A DNA stretch of 64,000 nt. Origin: Limisalsivibrio acetivorans (GTDB taxonomy: Bacteria > Chrysiogenota > Deferribacteres > Deferribacterales > Geovibrionaceae). The notes under the pieces were generated by a model that did not search any database, was not told the origin of the DNA, and saw nothing but the letters and a program-made list of their open reading frames with translations. Positions within the stretch are counted from its first letter, which is position 1, and every line of letters starts with the position of its first letter. The stretch covers positions 264,668 to 328,667 of the forward strand of contig NZ_ATWF01000001.1 of assembly GCF_000421105.1 (NCBI RefSeq), read 5' to 3'. This document shows positions 23,963-32,395 of the stretch, in pieces. The translations under genes and the position numbers were made by a program.

Positions 23963-25843
23963 CTACATCTGCATGGCTATGTCTTTCAACAGGTCTCTTA
24001 ATATCACACCATCGGGTGATTTGGGAAGAGTTCTTGTAAATCTTATTTCGCTGGGGAGTGCAACCTCCCCGATCTCTTCGATTATCCTCTCCCTGAGCTC
24101 TCGCACTGTGGTGTCATGGTAGCTTTCGTCCACCTCCTTCTTGAGGACAGAGAAAACTATAAGCGCATCCCCCCTTTTTTCATCGGGAATGCTTACAACG
24201 GCGCAGTCGTTGACGTTTTCATGGGTTTTGATCGCCTCCTCAATCTCAATAAGGCTTAAACGCTTGCCATCCACATGGAGTACATCGTCCAGCCGCCCTT
24301 TGAGTGTGAGGTTTCCTTCCTCATCAAGCTCTGCGCCGTCACCTGTTTTAAAGTATGTAACATCATTATGGGTTTTCCAGTAGATTTTTTTATAGGTGTT
24401 CTTGTCACCGTATATTGTGCGGCAGAGTGGAGGGAAGGGTTTGTCCATCATCAGAGCTCCCTGGGTGTTTGGTTCCTCAACCGTGTTCCCTGTGGTGCTG
24501 TTGACCAGCTTAATGGGAACACCGGGAATAGGCTGGGCCACTGTTCCGGTTTTTGCACATATAAAGCCGGGCAGTGCGGAAGAGAGTGCACCGCCAGCCT
24601 CTGTTATGGAGTATATATCGAACATTACAGCCCTGTATGATGCGAGATTCTTAGCTGACCATTCACGCAGATCGTCATCCATCCTTTCACCACCCGTTGC
24701 GATAAGCTCAAGGGTGTCCAGCTTGCGGAATTTCTTCTTTTTCTGGGCGGCGTTCATGAGCGTTTTCAGGATGGACGGGCGTGTGTATATCTTATTTACA
24801 GAGAACTTGTCACATACATCATAGAAGCGCTCGGCATTATCCATGTCGATAGTGTCTTCGAATATGAGAACGGTATCTCCAGCCATCAGAGGGCCATAGA
24901 CCACATAGGAGTGCCCTGTGATCCATGCTATATCTGCAGTACACCAGAAGGTGTCCGTATCCTTGGCATCGAACAGGAGAAGGTATGTGTAGTATGCCCA
25001 GAGGAGGAAGCCGGCAACGGGGAACACCAGGGCCTTGGGTTCCTTTAGGTTTGTGGATGTATAGAGCATGAACATCGGATCCTCAGCGTCCAGAATTTCA
25101 AAATCCATACGCTTTGCATCGGAAAAATGCTCATGGCTGATGAGATCGTGGAACCAGATATCTCGTATAGGCTTCATGTGAACACGTTTGGAAACACGCT
25201 CTACAACTATACAGTGTCTAGGTTCATACCCTGTTATCTCGAGAGCCGAATCGAGCTTGTTTTTAAGCTTCTGTTCGTTCCCTGTGAGGGCTCCGTCCGA
25301 GGTGAAAATTATCTTGGGTTCACAGTCCTTTATCCTGTCTGCGAGGGAATCGGTGGAGTAGCTGATGTGGTAGACGATATGAACAGCGCCGAGCTTCACA
25401 CAGGCGAGCATTGCTATAATTAGTTCTGGTATGTTAGGTAGATGCAGAAGAACCCTGTCCCCCTTCTTAACACCCAGCTTGCGAAGGGCGGAGGCTAATT
25501 TTACCACCTCTGTATAAAGTGACTGGTAGGTATAAACCATCTGAGAGTGGTCCGCACCTTTCCAGATAAGAGCCGCCTTATTCATCTTGGTTGTGCCCAG
25601 ATGCTTGCGGAGAATATTCTTTACCGGGTAGAGCTTACCCCCTTCGTAGAACCTGAAATTGTTCCCACTGCCGGAGAATGTTTTGGTAAAGTTCTCTTCC
25701 CAAAGGAGATAATTTTCAGCTATGTATTTATGCACAGCCTCGTGATCCTTTGATAGCTCAAGAAGCCTGTCATACTCATCCTTTGTTATGGCTTCACGGG
25801 GAAAATTCTTGCAAACCTCATATAGTCTATTGTCGAGCACCAT
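23963..25843 (-). CDS. Degenerate acetyl-CoA synthetase homologue (probable pseudoenzyme)
   Basis: The 626-residue protein follows the whole length of acetyl-CoA synthetases: an N-terminal cap, FWCTADIAWITGHSYVVYGPL, YSITEAGG, KTGDGAELDEEGNL and GRLDDVLHVDGKRLS. Two catalytic motifs are destroyed. The phosphate loop, normally TSGSTGKPKG, reads TSTNLKEPKA (about residues 262-271), and the C-terminal PKTRSGKIMRR reads PKSPDGVILRD, so the adenylation lysine is Val613. The frame is intact and full length, so it is not a decaying pseudogene. It lies in an acetate-uptake cluster beside CBS and DUF294 proteins, so a sensory or scaffold role is possible. Alternatively it uses a changed chemistry. Confidence 0.82.
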   Translation of the reverse strand: MVLDNRLYEVCKNFPREAITKDEYDRLLELSKDHEAVHKYIAENYLLWEENFTKTFSGSGNNFRFYEGGKLYPVKNILRKHLGTTKMNKAALIWKGADHSQMVYTYQSLYTEVVKLASALRKLGVKKGDRVLLHLPNIPELIIAMLACVKLGAVHIVYHISYSTDSLADRIKDCEPKIIFTSDGALTGNEQKLKNKLDSALEITGYEPRHCIVVERVSKRVHMKPIRDIWFHDLISHEHFSDAKRMDFEILDAEDPMFMLYTSTNLKEPKALVFPVAGFLLWAYYTYLLLFDAKDTDTFWCTADIAWITGHSYVVYGPLMAGDTVLIFEDTIDMDNAERFYDVCDKFSVNKIYTRPSILKTLMNAAQKKKKFRKLDTLELIATGGERMDDDLREWSAKNLASYRAVMFDIYSITEAGGALSSALPGFICAKTGTVAQPIPGVPIKLVNSTTGNTVEEPNTQGALMMDKPFPPLCRTIYGDKNTYKKIYWKTHNDVTYFKTGDGAELDEEGNLTLKGRLDDVLHVDGKRLSLIEIEEAIKTHENVNDCAVVSIPDEKRGDALIVFSVLKKEVDESYHDTTVRELRERIIEEIGEVALPSEIRFTRTLPKSPDGVILRDLLKDIAMQM

Positions 25844-25928
25844 GATTCACCTCTGTAGGATGTTAATAAAATAACACGATTGTTTAACGTAGGGCAACAG
25901 GAAAAGGGTAAATTATAAAGCCTTGATA

Positions 25929-27806
25929 CTAAAAGGGGGAGCCGCTGAAATAACGGAGACCAGTGGAGAGGAATTTAGATATTTGCGATAGTGCGTTTTT
26001 GAGCTTTTCCTGATTATATAACGACAGTTTATGGGGGTCCACGAATTTATCCGGCTGTTTCCCCTCCTTGGCCATCTCAATCTGGTTGCTCAGGAGTATA
26101 TCGGTAACAACCTCGTATGCGTTCTGGATATTGTCGTGGGTCTCTTCGCTGAGGACATGGGCCCTTGCTAGGTGTTCCATCCTTTCGATGGTGTTAAGAT
26201 CCTGCTGACCTTTAAAGAGGCTGAACGCCCTTGTTACATCTACAATGAAGGAGAGGGCAGCACGCTTAAGGTTTATCATCCCCTTATGCTCACCCTCCTT
26301 CTCTACGATGAATTTGCCGAAGATGGAGCGGGGTATCTTAAGCCCTGCGTCGCTTTGGAGCATCTGGAGGAGGAAGGCGGGCTTCTTTGATATCTTGTCG
26401 AGGATAAACTGTCTCAGCTCCCAAACCAGCCTGTCTTCACCCACCAGCGTTGTGAGGTCGAATATAATGGACGACCATCGTATACCCTTTTCGCCGGGGT
26501 TGTCTATCCAGTCACCTATGAGCTCCTTCCATTCGCTGAGGGTGTTGGCCATCTCTTCGTTTGTGACCATAATACCGCCTTTGCAGTACTCATAGCCAAC
26601 GTAGTCAAGGTTGTCGGAGAAATGAACTGCGAACTCATTGAGAGAAGCTCTATCCTCTTCGCTTATGCTGTCGGGGAAAACGTATCCGTTATCCTGATCG
26701 GGATCGAGCATAGCCTCCTTTCTGGCGGCACTCCCCATTACGATAATAGCGTGCTTAATTGTGCGGATATCCTTGCCCGTTTTTTCGAGGAACTGCTCCG
26801 CAGTGACATCGTATAGTTTTTTCATGATGTTTATGTGCATGGACGAGATGATGGGGAGTATCTCTGATGTCATCTTGGAGCTGTTCATGAGGCTTTCTGC
26901 TGTTCTATAGAGCGAACGGAAGTTCTCCCTTAGATCGTCAACGCTTTCGGCTTCATCTATACTGGTGGCGTATATGGATGAATCGCTGAAAAGTATCCTG
27001 AGGATATCCTTACTTGAGATGATGCCTATGGGTTCATCGTTTTTAACAGCCACGGCGTAGTCCTGATTCTTCTTGCGCATCTCGTGAAGGGTTGATACGA
27101 GTGGAAATTCCGGAGGTACAGCCACCGGGTCGTCATTCACGTACCGCTCAAGCTCCGGTCTGTTCAGGCTCTCTTCGAAGTTGTTGAAAAACTTATGTAT
27201 AACGTTTTTAGATGTGAGTATCCCTGCAATCTTGTTTCTGTCATCCACTGCGACGAGGGAGCCTATCCTGTGGTTTGACATAACCTGACATGCGTCCACT
27301 ATGGTTGTGGAGCAGTTCACCTTCATAACAGGTGATGTCATGTATGTTCCTACGGACTTGTAGGTTGAATGTAGTATCGAATCCGTTTTGTGTCCGCTGA
27401 GATTGTTGAGCCGGTCTATGATAAGCTGTTGGAGCTTCTCCTTGAAGTCTTCGTAATCGCTCATAAGCTTATATATGCAGACTTCGGGGAAGAAGATAAG
27501 CGTTGAATCATCAACGCATTTGGCAGTTACTGTGTATCTTGATTTAGCAAGAAAGGTGGATAGTCCGATAAAATCGCCGGGGGAGAGGGTAACCTCGCCA
27601 TGTTCATAGTCTGCGGCAAGGCTCACCTTCCCTTCGGCAAGCATATAAAGACCTTTTTGATAGGCTTCGTTCTTATGGAAGATAACGTCACCGCTCTCCA
27701 GAGCTATAAGCTGGGAGTTTCCTGTGACCATCTCAAGCCTTTCGAGGTCCACACCCCGAAAGAGGAAGAAATTCTGTAAGAGATCGATAATCTCTTTGTT
27801 CAGCAT
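25929..27806 (-). CDS. cNMP-binding/CBS/DUF294 putative nucleotidyltransferase
   Basis: The 625-residue protein has, in order, a cyclic-nucleotide-binding domain (about 10-130), a CBS pair (about 155-280, with MTSPVMKVNCSTTIVDA and DDEPIGIISSKDILR-type segments), and a DUF294 nucleotidyltransferase domain. The last has MGSAARKEAMLDPDQDNGYVF near residue 360, followed by the DUF294 C-terminal helical domain. This architecture resembles GlnD-like sensors and is commonly found next to acetate symporters and acetyl-CoA synthetases. It probably senses energy charge and modifies a partner. It overlaps the upstream small membrane-protein gene by 7 bp. Confidence 0.85.
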   Translation of the reverse strand: MLNKEIIDLLQNFFLFRGVDLERLEMVTGNSQLIALESGDVIFHKNEAYQKGLYMLAEGKVSLAADYEHGEVTLSPGDFIGLSTFLAKSRYTVTAKCVDDSTLIFFPEVCIYKLMSDYEDFKEKLQQLIIDRLNNLSGHKTDSILHSTYKSVGTYMTSPVMKVNCSTTIVDACQVMSNHRIGSLVAVDDRNKIAGILTSKNVIHKFFNNFEESLNRPELERYVNDDPVAVPPEFPLVSTLHEMRKKNQDYAVAVKNDEPIGIISSKDILRILFSDSSIYATSIDEAESVDDLRENFRSLYRTAESLMNSSKMTSEILPIISSMHINIMKKLYDVTAEQFLEKTGKDIRTIKHAIIVMGSAARKEAMLDPDQDNGYVFPDSISEEDRASLNEFAVHFSDNLDYVGYEYCKGGIMVTNEEMANTLSEWKELIGDWIDNPGEKGIRWSSIIFDLTTLVGEDRLVWELRQFILDKISKKPAFLLQMLQSDAGLKIPRSIFGKFIVEKEGEHKGMINLKRAALSFIVDVTRAFSLFKGQQDLNTIERMEHLARAHVLSEETHDNIQNAYEVVTDILLSNQIEMAKEGKQPDKFVDPHKLSLYNQEKLKNALSQISKFLSTGLRYFSGSPF

Positions 27807-28030
27807 GCAGTAACTTCTTTAAGCTGTCTTTTCAGGCGTTTTACCTGATAGTCCATGAATATGGCAAATCCGAAGGAGAGGAGGCTTATAAGCATCAGCT
27901 CGCCGACGTGGGTGAAGATGTTTCTGGTGGTGAGTATATCTGCCAGCATACACATGAGAGCTAGGCCCACAGCGAGGTTGCCGAGTATTTTCCTGATTTT
28001 TATAGACTTTTCAATCTTTGCGGTATCCAT
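27800..28030 (-). CDS. Small two-helix membrane protein
   Basis: This 76-residue protein has two hydrophobic stretches, LGNLAVGLALMCMLADIL and ELMLISLLSFGFAIFM, with basic ends (KSIKIRK and QVKRLKRQLK). No family is recognised. A GGAGGTG site precedes the ATG and a promoter lies 24 bp upstream. It overlaps the cNMP/CBS/DUF294 gene, so the two are probably translationally coupled, and it might anchor that regulator at the membrane near the symporter. That role is inference. Confidence 0.72.
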   Translation of the reverse strand: MDTAKIEKSIKIRKILGNLAVGLALMCMLADILTTRNIFTHVGELMLISLLSFGFAIFMDYQVKRLKRQLKEVTAC

Positions 28031-28053
28031 TATGGCACCTCCGTATTTAACTA

Positions 28054-28081
28054 ATGATAATGTAAAACGCTATTTTAGCAA
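28054..28081 (-). promoter_or_regulatory. Promoter of the small-membrane-protein/DUF294/Acs-like operon
   Basis: TTGCTA (28076-28081, minus strand) and TATCAT (28054-28059) lie 16 bp apart, directly after the terminator of the symporter gene, so this operon can be expressed independently of the symporter. Confidence 0.55.
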
Positions 28082-28095
28082 CATTAATTGAGATT

Positions 28096-28123
28096 AAAAA
28101 AGAGGGGGAGCAAGCTCCCCCTC
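28096..28123 (-). terminator. Terminator after the acetate symporter gene
   Basis: A ten-base perfect GC stem (28102-28111 with 28114-28123) with a two-base spacer is followed on the minus strand by six T. Confidence 0.9.
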
Positions 28124-28149
28124 CAAACGCTCATTTAAGAGAAGGGTGG

Positions 28150-29793
28150 TTAATCTTTAATACTGTGCATAGCCCTGATAACTTCGTTTCCGGAAGCTAT
28201 GTCTTCATCCGTTACCATGCCCGCCGTAGCGTTGGAGACGATGATATTCGTGATGAAGTTAAGGGGTGCGAGTATGAGTGCCGAACTTGTCGCAGGCATA
28301 ATTCCCGTGGAGCTGAAGAAGGGCACTTCGTTGATCCAGCCGATCATTGCAACAACTGCACCGATGAGACCCACAAGCATACCTGCCATTGCGCCGTACT
28401 TGGTGGACTTACCATACCAAACACCAAGAACGATGGCGGGGAATATCGAGGAGCCTGCGATGGCGAAGGCCATTGCAACTATCTGTGCGATAAGGGCTGG
28501 TGGTTTAAGGGCTGTGATAATAACACAGCATACGAGTACAGCTGTGAAAACACGAGCTGCAAGGAGCTTCTCTTTCTCGGAGGAATCGGGTCTGAAGATG
28601 GTAGCGTACCAGTCGTGGGCGATAGCCGCCGCACCTGCAACCATAAGACCTGCAACCGTAGAGAGACCTGCCGCAAGGGCACCCGATGCGAGATAACCCA
28701 TGAAGAAGAGACCAAGCCCTGCACGCTCAGGTGCGGAGAGGATGATAACGTCTGCAACGGGCTTACCGCCGGCGGGGTTGAAGAACTGACCAAGCGCCGC
28801 ATATGCGGGGGATGACCAGTACAGGATACCGATGAAGAAAAGTCCCCATACAACTGACTTTCTTGCCACCTCTTCGTCAGTAACTGTGTAGAAACGTACG
28901 AGGATGTGGGGAAGGCCTGCTGTACCAACCATAAGGGTGAATGCGAGTGCGAAGAACTGATAGAAAGTTCCGTGGTGCCAGGGAGTGGTGTAGTTCTGAG
29001 CCCACTCTCCGCCGCCGCCCTGACCCTGAATAAGGCCGCCGGTGATGATCTGGCCGTATTCGATCTGGGGGAGGATTCCGGGGGAGCCTATCTCGCCGCC
29101 AATCTTGTTGAAGATGATGAAAAGCGGAAGAAGGAAACCTGTAATAAGTACCACGTACTGGATCTGCTGGTTCTTGGTAACACCTTTCTGGCCGGACATA
29201 AGCATGTAGACAAGTACGATACCGGCTGCAAAGAAAACTGAACCCACATAACCCATACCGAATATCCATCCGGAGATGAGTGCGATACCCTTGAACTGTG
29301 CAGTGGAGTATGTGATAGCGATGATAACGGTTACAACCGCAGTGATAAGACGGATACCGTGTGAGTTGTATCTGTCGCCGAGGAACTCGGGGATGGTGAA
29401 CTTACCGAATCTGCGGAGCTGGGTAGCTGTAAGACAGAGCAGCAGAACGTATCCGCCTGTCCAACCGATGATGTAGCCGAGGCCAAAAAAGCCCTTAAGA
29501 TAAAGAAGACCGGCAACGCCCATGAAAGACGCGGCACTCATCCAGTCGGAAGCGATAGCCATTCCGTTACCAACAGAGCCGATGTTTCTTTCGGCCACCC
29601 AGTAACCTTCTGTTGTTTTAACCTTCATCATCCAGCCTACTGTGAGGTAGAGGCCGATGAAGGCAACCATGATGATTGCGGGAACGAGTTTGAAGCCTTT
29701 CTCAAGCTCGAAAAGCTCTTCACCTGCTGCTAAAGCAGTGCCCGTAACCGCCATAAGAGCCAGTATAAGAGTAGGGATAAAAAACTTTCTCAT
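28150..29793 (-). CDS. Sodium:solute symporter, ActP-like (acetate/monocarboxylate)
   Basis: The 547-residue protein has a signal-like N-terminus (MRKFFIPTLILALMAVTGTALA) and about 13 further hydrophobic segments of the sodium:solute symporter family. MGVAGLLYLKGFFGLGYIIGWTGGYVLLL and GTAGLPHILVRFYTV resemble ActP-type acetate permeases. ATG 29793 is preferred to ATG 29799 because AAGGAG abuts the earlier one. It lies 10 bp downstream of the DUF4212 gene encoding its small subunit. Substrate assignment to acetate rests on family likeness and on the Acs-like and DUF294 neighbours. Confidence 0.88.
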   Translation of the reverse strand: MRKFFIPTLILALMAVTGTALAAGEELFELEKGFKLVPAIIMVAFIGLYLTVGWMMKVKTTEGYWVAERNIGSVGNGMAIASDWMSAASFMGVAGLLYLKGFFGLGYIIGWTGGYVLLLCLTATQLRRFGKFTIPEFLGDRYNSHGIRLITAVVTVIIAITYSTAQFKGIALISGWIFGMGYVGSVFFAAGIVLVYMLMSGQKGVTKNQQIQYVVLITGFLLPLFIIFNKIGGEIGSPGILPQIEYGQIITGGLIQGQGGGGEWAQNYTTPWHHGTFYQFFALAFTLMVGTAGLPHILVRFYTVTDEEVARKSVVWGLFFIGILYWSSPAYAALGQFFNPAGGKPVADVIILSAPERAGLGLFFMGYLASGALAAGLSTVAGLMVAGAAAIAHDWYATIFRPDSSEKEKLLAARVFTAVLVCCVIITALKPPALIAQIVAMAFAIAGSSIFPAIVLGVWYGKSTKYGAMAGMLVGLIGAVVAMIGWINEVPFFSSTGIMPATSSALILAPLNFITNIIVSNATAGMVTDEDIASGNEVIRAMHSIKD

Positions 29794-29803
29794 AGACATC
29801 TCC

Positions 29804-30103
29804 TTAATGGGCAGCTTTGGTGAACTTGTTAAAAAGAATTACAAAAAGACCACAAAGAAGAACGAATCCTATAGTGGTTCCCTGAGCCACAAGCCAGTAG
29901 TGAAGAGGGAAGCCGAGGAACGAAGCTTCTGTGAGGGGGCCGATACCTCTCTCATCGCCGGTAAGCTTAATAAGAAAGGGTGTTGTCATCCATACGAATG
30001 CCCAAAGCACGATAACGATGGTGGCTGCTTTTACCTCCGCCTTAACGTGCGCCCTTTTGGGACTGAAGAAAGAAACATCCAAAATCTTTTCCTTCTCTGC
30101 CAT
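29804..30103 (-). CDS. DUF4212 small subunit of a sodium:solute symporter
   Basis: The 99-residue membrane protein has two hydrophobic helices (AATIVIVLWAFVWMTTPFLI and TTIGFVLLCGLFVILFN) with the conserved GFPLHYWLVAQG between them, the signature of the small DUF4212 proteins encoded with SSS-family symporters. It is the first gene of the operon, behind a strong promoter, and has AAGGAGG before its ATG. Its role in the transport complex is not established. Confidence 0.88.
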   Translation of the reverse strand: MAEKEKILDVSFFSPKRAHVKAEVKAATIVIVLWAFVWMTTPFLIKLTGDERGIGPLTEASFLGFPLHYWLVAQGTTIGFVLLCGLFVILFNKFTKAAH

Positions 30104-30135
30104 AGTAACCTCCTTATAGTGTTTACTACCTTGAT

Positions 30136-30164
30136 CAGTTAACTTATAAATTCTCGGTTAACTG
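30136..30164. promoter_or_regulatory. Inverted repeat in the leader of the symporter operon
   Basis: CAGTTAAC and its exact complement GTTAACTG are separated by 13 bp, just downstream of the -10 box and 33 bp before the DUF4212 ATG. It can be an operator or a leader hairpin. Confidence 0.45.
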
Positions 30165-30178
30165 CTTTCTTGAAATGA

Positions 30179-30207
30179 ATAATAGTATACCGTTTTATAA
30201 TTGTCAA
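30179..30207 (-). promoter_or_regulatory. Strong promoter of the DUF4212-symporter operon
   Basis: A perfect TTGACA (30202-30207, minus strand) and TATTAT (30179-30184) are 17 bp apart, about 75 bp upstream of the first ATG. Confidence 0.75.
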
Positions 30208-30235
30208 CTGCAATAAATCGCATTTGGCGGGGGTT

Positions 30236-30245
30236 TTGTATACAA
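30236..30245. promoter_or_regulatory. TTGTATACAA palindrome upstream of the symporter promoter
   Basis: A perfect 10-bp palindrome lies 29 bp upstream of the -35 box. Its core TGTATACA recurs in the larger palindrome at 30581-30596. The GT...AC layout resembles operators of GntR-family regulators. Confidence 0.4.
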
Positions 30246-30580
30246 TCTTGTTGGTTATGTGTCTCAAACCCTCATAAAATCAATAATGTGTTCTCTTTTA
30301 TTGATGGAATAAAAAGTTTAAGAAAATTTAATTCCTAATCAATAGGGGGTTTGAATTTAACAGTATATATTCTGTATTTGACATTATATTAAATTTTGTA
30401 AGGGATCTGAAAATCTGGATACAAAGGTATTTGGATAATTTTTACTTTTTACATAGCCGCTTATGAAGCTATAGGAAACGAGCTGACGTTAAAAATGTGT
30501 CGGGTTAACAAGAGATCTTATATATTAACCCCGGATCAAAATACGGCTCATTCATTCATCTCCACTCCTGTGAAAAGCGA

Positions 30581-30596
30581 ATACTGTATACAGTAT
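30581..30596. promoter_or_regulatory. Perfect 16-bp palindrome, candidate operator
   Basis: ATACTGTATACAGTAT reads the same on both strands and shares the TGTATACA core with 30236-30245. It lies inside the gene-free kilobase upstream of the symporter operon. Confidence 0.4.
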
Positions 30597-30659
30597 CCAG
30601 TGAAAATATAAATATGTTCTATGAGGCCGATTATAACAACTATGCCATATGTTTACGGG

Positions 30660-30920
30660 TTATATTACTGTTGCTTATGCTGTCTGTTAGTCAGAGGAGG
30701 AGAAACGCAGTGAGCAGGAGTCCAGAATGGTGATCGGTCAGCATATCTGGTATCAATGTAAAGTAAACATTTTAAGATATGCATAAAGCCTATCCAGGAC
30801 GGTGGTCTGAAGAACAGGGGGCTCAGGAGTGTGAACCACGGGTGAAAGTGTTTCGCTGTAGCAACTTTCCCCTCCCATGCTAATAGAGGAGGTTGAGCAG
30901 CTGGTGTCAGTTTTTTGCCC
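30660..30920. other. Hairpin-rich gene-free segment, possible small RNA
   Basis: Within 180 bp there are several local stems. GCATATCT (30741-30748) pairs with 30775-30782 and encloses AATGT/ACATT. GTGGT (30802-30806) pairs with ACCAC (30835-30839), GAAAGT (30844-30849) with ACTTTC (30864-30869), and CCTCC (30871-30875) with GGAGG (30888-30892). Six T follow at 30911-30916, favouring the plus strand. I recognise no riboswitch or housekeeping RNA. A 94-codon minus-strand frame here has no ribosome-binding site or protein-like composition. Confidence 0.3.
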
Positions 30921-31025
30921 CTGTTATCGTATAATACTAATCTTATCACTTGATATCGGATAATGCCCGGTAAATCGTGATTATTATTTGGTTAATTGAA
31001 TAGGCATACATTCGAGAGGAGGGAA

Positions 31026-31053
31026 AAGAAAAAGCGGCTCCCTGAGAAGCCGC
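31026..31053 (-). terminator. Terminator after the lipoprotein gene
   Basis: An eight-base stem with one G-U pair and a UCAG loop (31034-31053) is followed on the minus strand by five T. It ends the long minus-strand run of 31084-34841 and probably beyond. Confidence 0.85.
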
Positions 31054-31083
31054 CTGCCGATTTATAATTATGGTCTATGAAAT

Positions 31084-31614
31084 CTATTTGCCAAGTAAGA
31101 GGGTTATTTCTCCACTTATGTTTTCCCGTGGGGGAGGGGGGGTTGCCGTGTTCGTTTCCGGATTAAGAAAACGCTGTTCATCGGATGGTGTGAAATCATA
31201 TTTGAGGACTATACGCTTGGTCTGCTGATCCGGTATAGTCAGGCGGAATTCCTTCACACGCATCATCTTAAGGCTTCCCAGGTTAACGTATTTGTGGGAC
31301 TTTTTGCTGAACCTGCCAAGGTCGCAGCACTCGGTGACCTCAAAGGAGAGGTTGTTCATATACACCCTTCCCACGTTCTTTACGCTGGCCATGATAACGG
31401 TGGAATCCCCTACCTTAGCCACGTTGTAAAAAAGCCTGAAATACTCATCCCTTACGGAGTATGTATAGTCCTCATTAAGCTGATTGCCGGTGCGAAAATC
31501 GAACTTCTCACCGATGCATCCGCTGATTACAAGGAGCATCACTGCAAGGAGACTAAACCTTAAAAAGCTCTTTCTCCTTTTCGAAAATATCGAGCAGTGT
31601 TGATTCGATTTCAT
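31084..31614 (-). CDS. Small lipoprotein, function unknown
   Basis: The 176-residue protein has a basic n-region (SKRRKSFLR), a hydrophobic core and the lipobox VISGC, so it should be a lipoprotein. The mature part is rich in beta-strand pattern (YFRLFYNVAKVGDSTVIMASVKNVGRVYMNNLSFEV), resembling a domain for an extended beta-sandwich, and ends in a Pro-rich PPPPRE stretch. ATG 31614 is favoured by AGGAGG six bases upstream, although it starts 62 bp inside the HDOD gene. No family is recognised. Confidence 0.68.
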   Translation of the reverse strand: MKSNQHCSIFSKRRKSFLRFSLLAVMLLVISGCIGEKFDFRTGNQLNEDYTYSVRDEYFRLFYNVAKVGDSTVIMASVKNVGRVYMNNLSFEVTECCDLGRFSKKSHKYVNLGSLKMMRVKEFRLTIPDQQTKRIVLKYDFTPSDEQRFLNPETNTATPPPPRENISGEITLLLGK

Positions 31615-32395
31615 CTGCGTCCTCCTCTGTCAGATCAAGGTGCTCCATGGAGCGGTTAAACTTCTCTTCATCGTAATGGTTGTTGATTCCGATATGCTTA
31701 GACTTTATAAGGTTGTTTGCGAAGCAAATCAGATGTGCCAGTGTTTCGTTGGAGCTTTTTTCCGGCTCATGGTGCCACCGTACAACGTCCACAAAAACAG
31801 CGGGCATTTCCCATTTCTCAAGGGCGAGACCGCCCACCTCTGTATGGTCGAAGCCGAGTTTTTCACTCTCAAGCTCACGCAGATCAAGCTCTTTGTTGTA
31901 GGCCTCTGCCACAATGCTCTCGTACTCCTGAACCTCTTTGCCCAGTATAAGCTGCCCGAGATCGTGGAGCAGGCCGAGTATGAAGCACTGCTCGGCAAGT
32001 TTTTTATCAACTCTGAGAGCAGTGAGTCTGGCGGTGATAGCCGTTGTGAGTGAATGCTCCCAAAGCTTCTGCTCGAGAAGACGCAGGTTTCCGGAGCCGT
32101 AGAGGCTCTTTGAGCTGAGGGATATAACAAGGTCTTTAACTGTGTTCATTCCCAGATAGGTTATAGCCTGTTTGAGCGTTGTTATCTGGTTCGAAGGATT
32201 GTAGAGGCCGGAGTTTGCAAGCCTCAGGATCTCCGTTGTGAGCCCCATATCCTTTGATATGCAGTGCACAAGGTCTGTTACATGGAACTCCTGATCCTTG
32301 AGGATCTGGATAACCTTGAATGCAGTCTGCGGGATAGGGGGGAAATCCCTAATCGAATCCAGTATCTTTTTCAGTGTGTCGCTGTCTGTAACCAT
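31553..32395 (-). CDS. HDOD-domain signalling protein
   Basis: The 280-residue protein is a full HDOD domain. FPPIPQTAFKVIQILKDQEFHVTDLVHCISKDMGLTTEILRLANSG is the family's N-terminal part, and LLHDLGQLILGK and RWHHEPE follow. Unlike true HD phosphohydrolases, HDOD proteins usually lack catalytic activity and act in signalling or stress control. The ATG overlaps the stop of the preceding acidic-protein gene in TGATG, with GGAGAA upstream, so the genes are coupled. The signal is unknown. Confidence 0.88.
   Translation of the reverse strand: MVTDSDTLKKILDSIRDFPPIPQTAFKVIQILKDQEFHVTDLVHCISKDMGLTTEILRLANSGLYNPSNQITTLKQAITYLGMNTVKDLVISLSSKSLYGSGNLRLLEQKLWEHSLTTAITARLTALRVDKKLAEQCFILGLLHDLGQLILGKEVQEYESIVAEAYNKELDLRELESEKLGFDHTEVGGLALEKWEMPAVFVDVVRWHHEPEKSSNETLAHLICFANNLIKSKHIGINNHYDEEKFNRSMEHLDLTEEDADEIESTLLDIFEKEKELFKV

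Noticed and set aside
23963..25843. Acs-like gene as a decaying pseudogene
   Set aside because: The frame is intact over 626 codons with normal codon use, a ribosome-binding site and conserved non-catalytic motifs.
30780..30900. Possible cobalamin or molybdopterin riboswitch
   Set aside because: Only short fragments such as GGTGAAA resemble the cobalamin consensus; the required order of boxes is absent and no B12 or molybdopterin gene follows.
30665..30949. A 94-codon minus-strand frame in the gene-free kilobase
   Set aside because: It has no ribosome-binding site, an odd composition rich in Pro, Trp and His, and coincides with the hairpin segment, so it is probably a chance frame.
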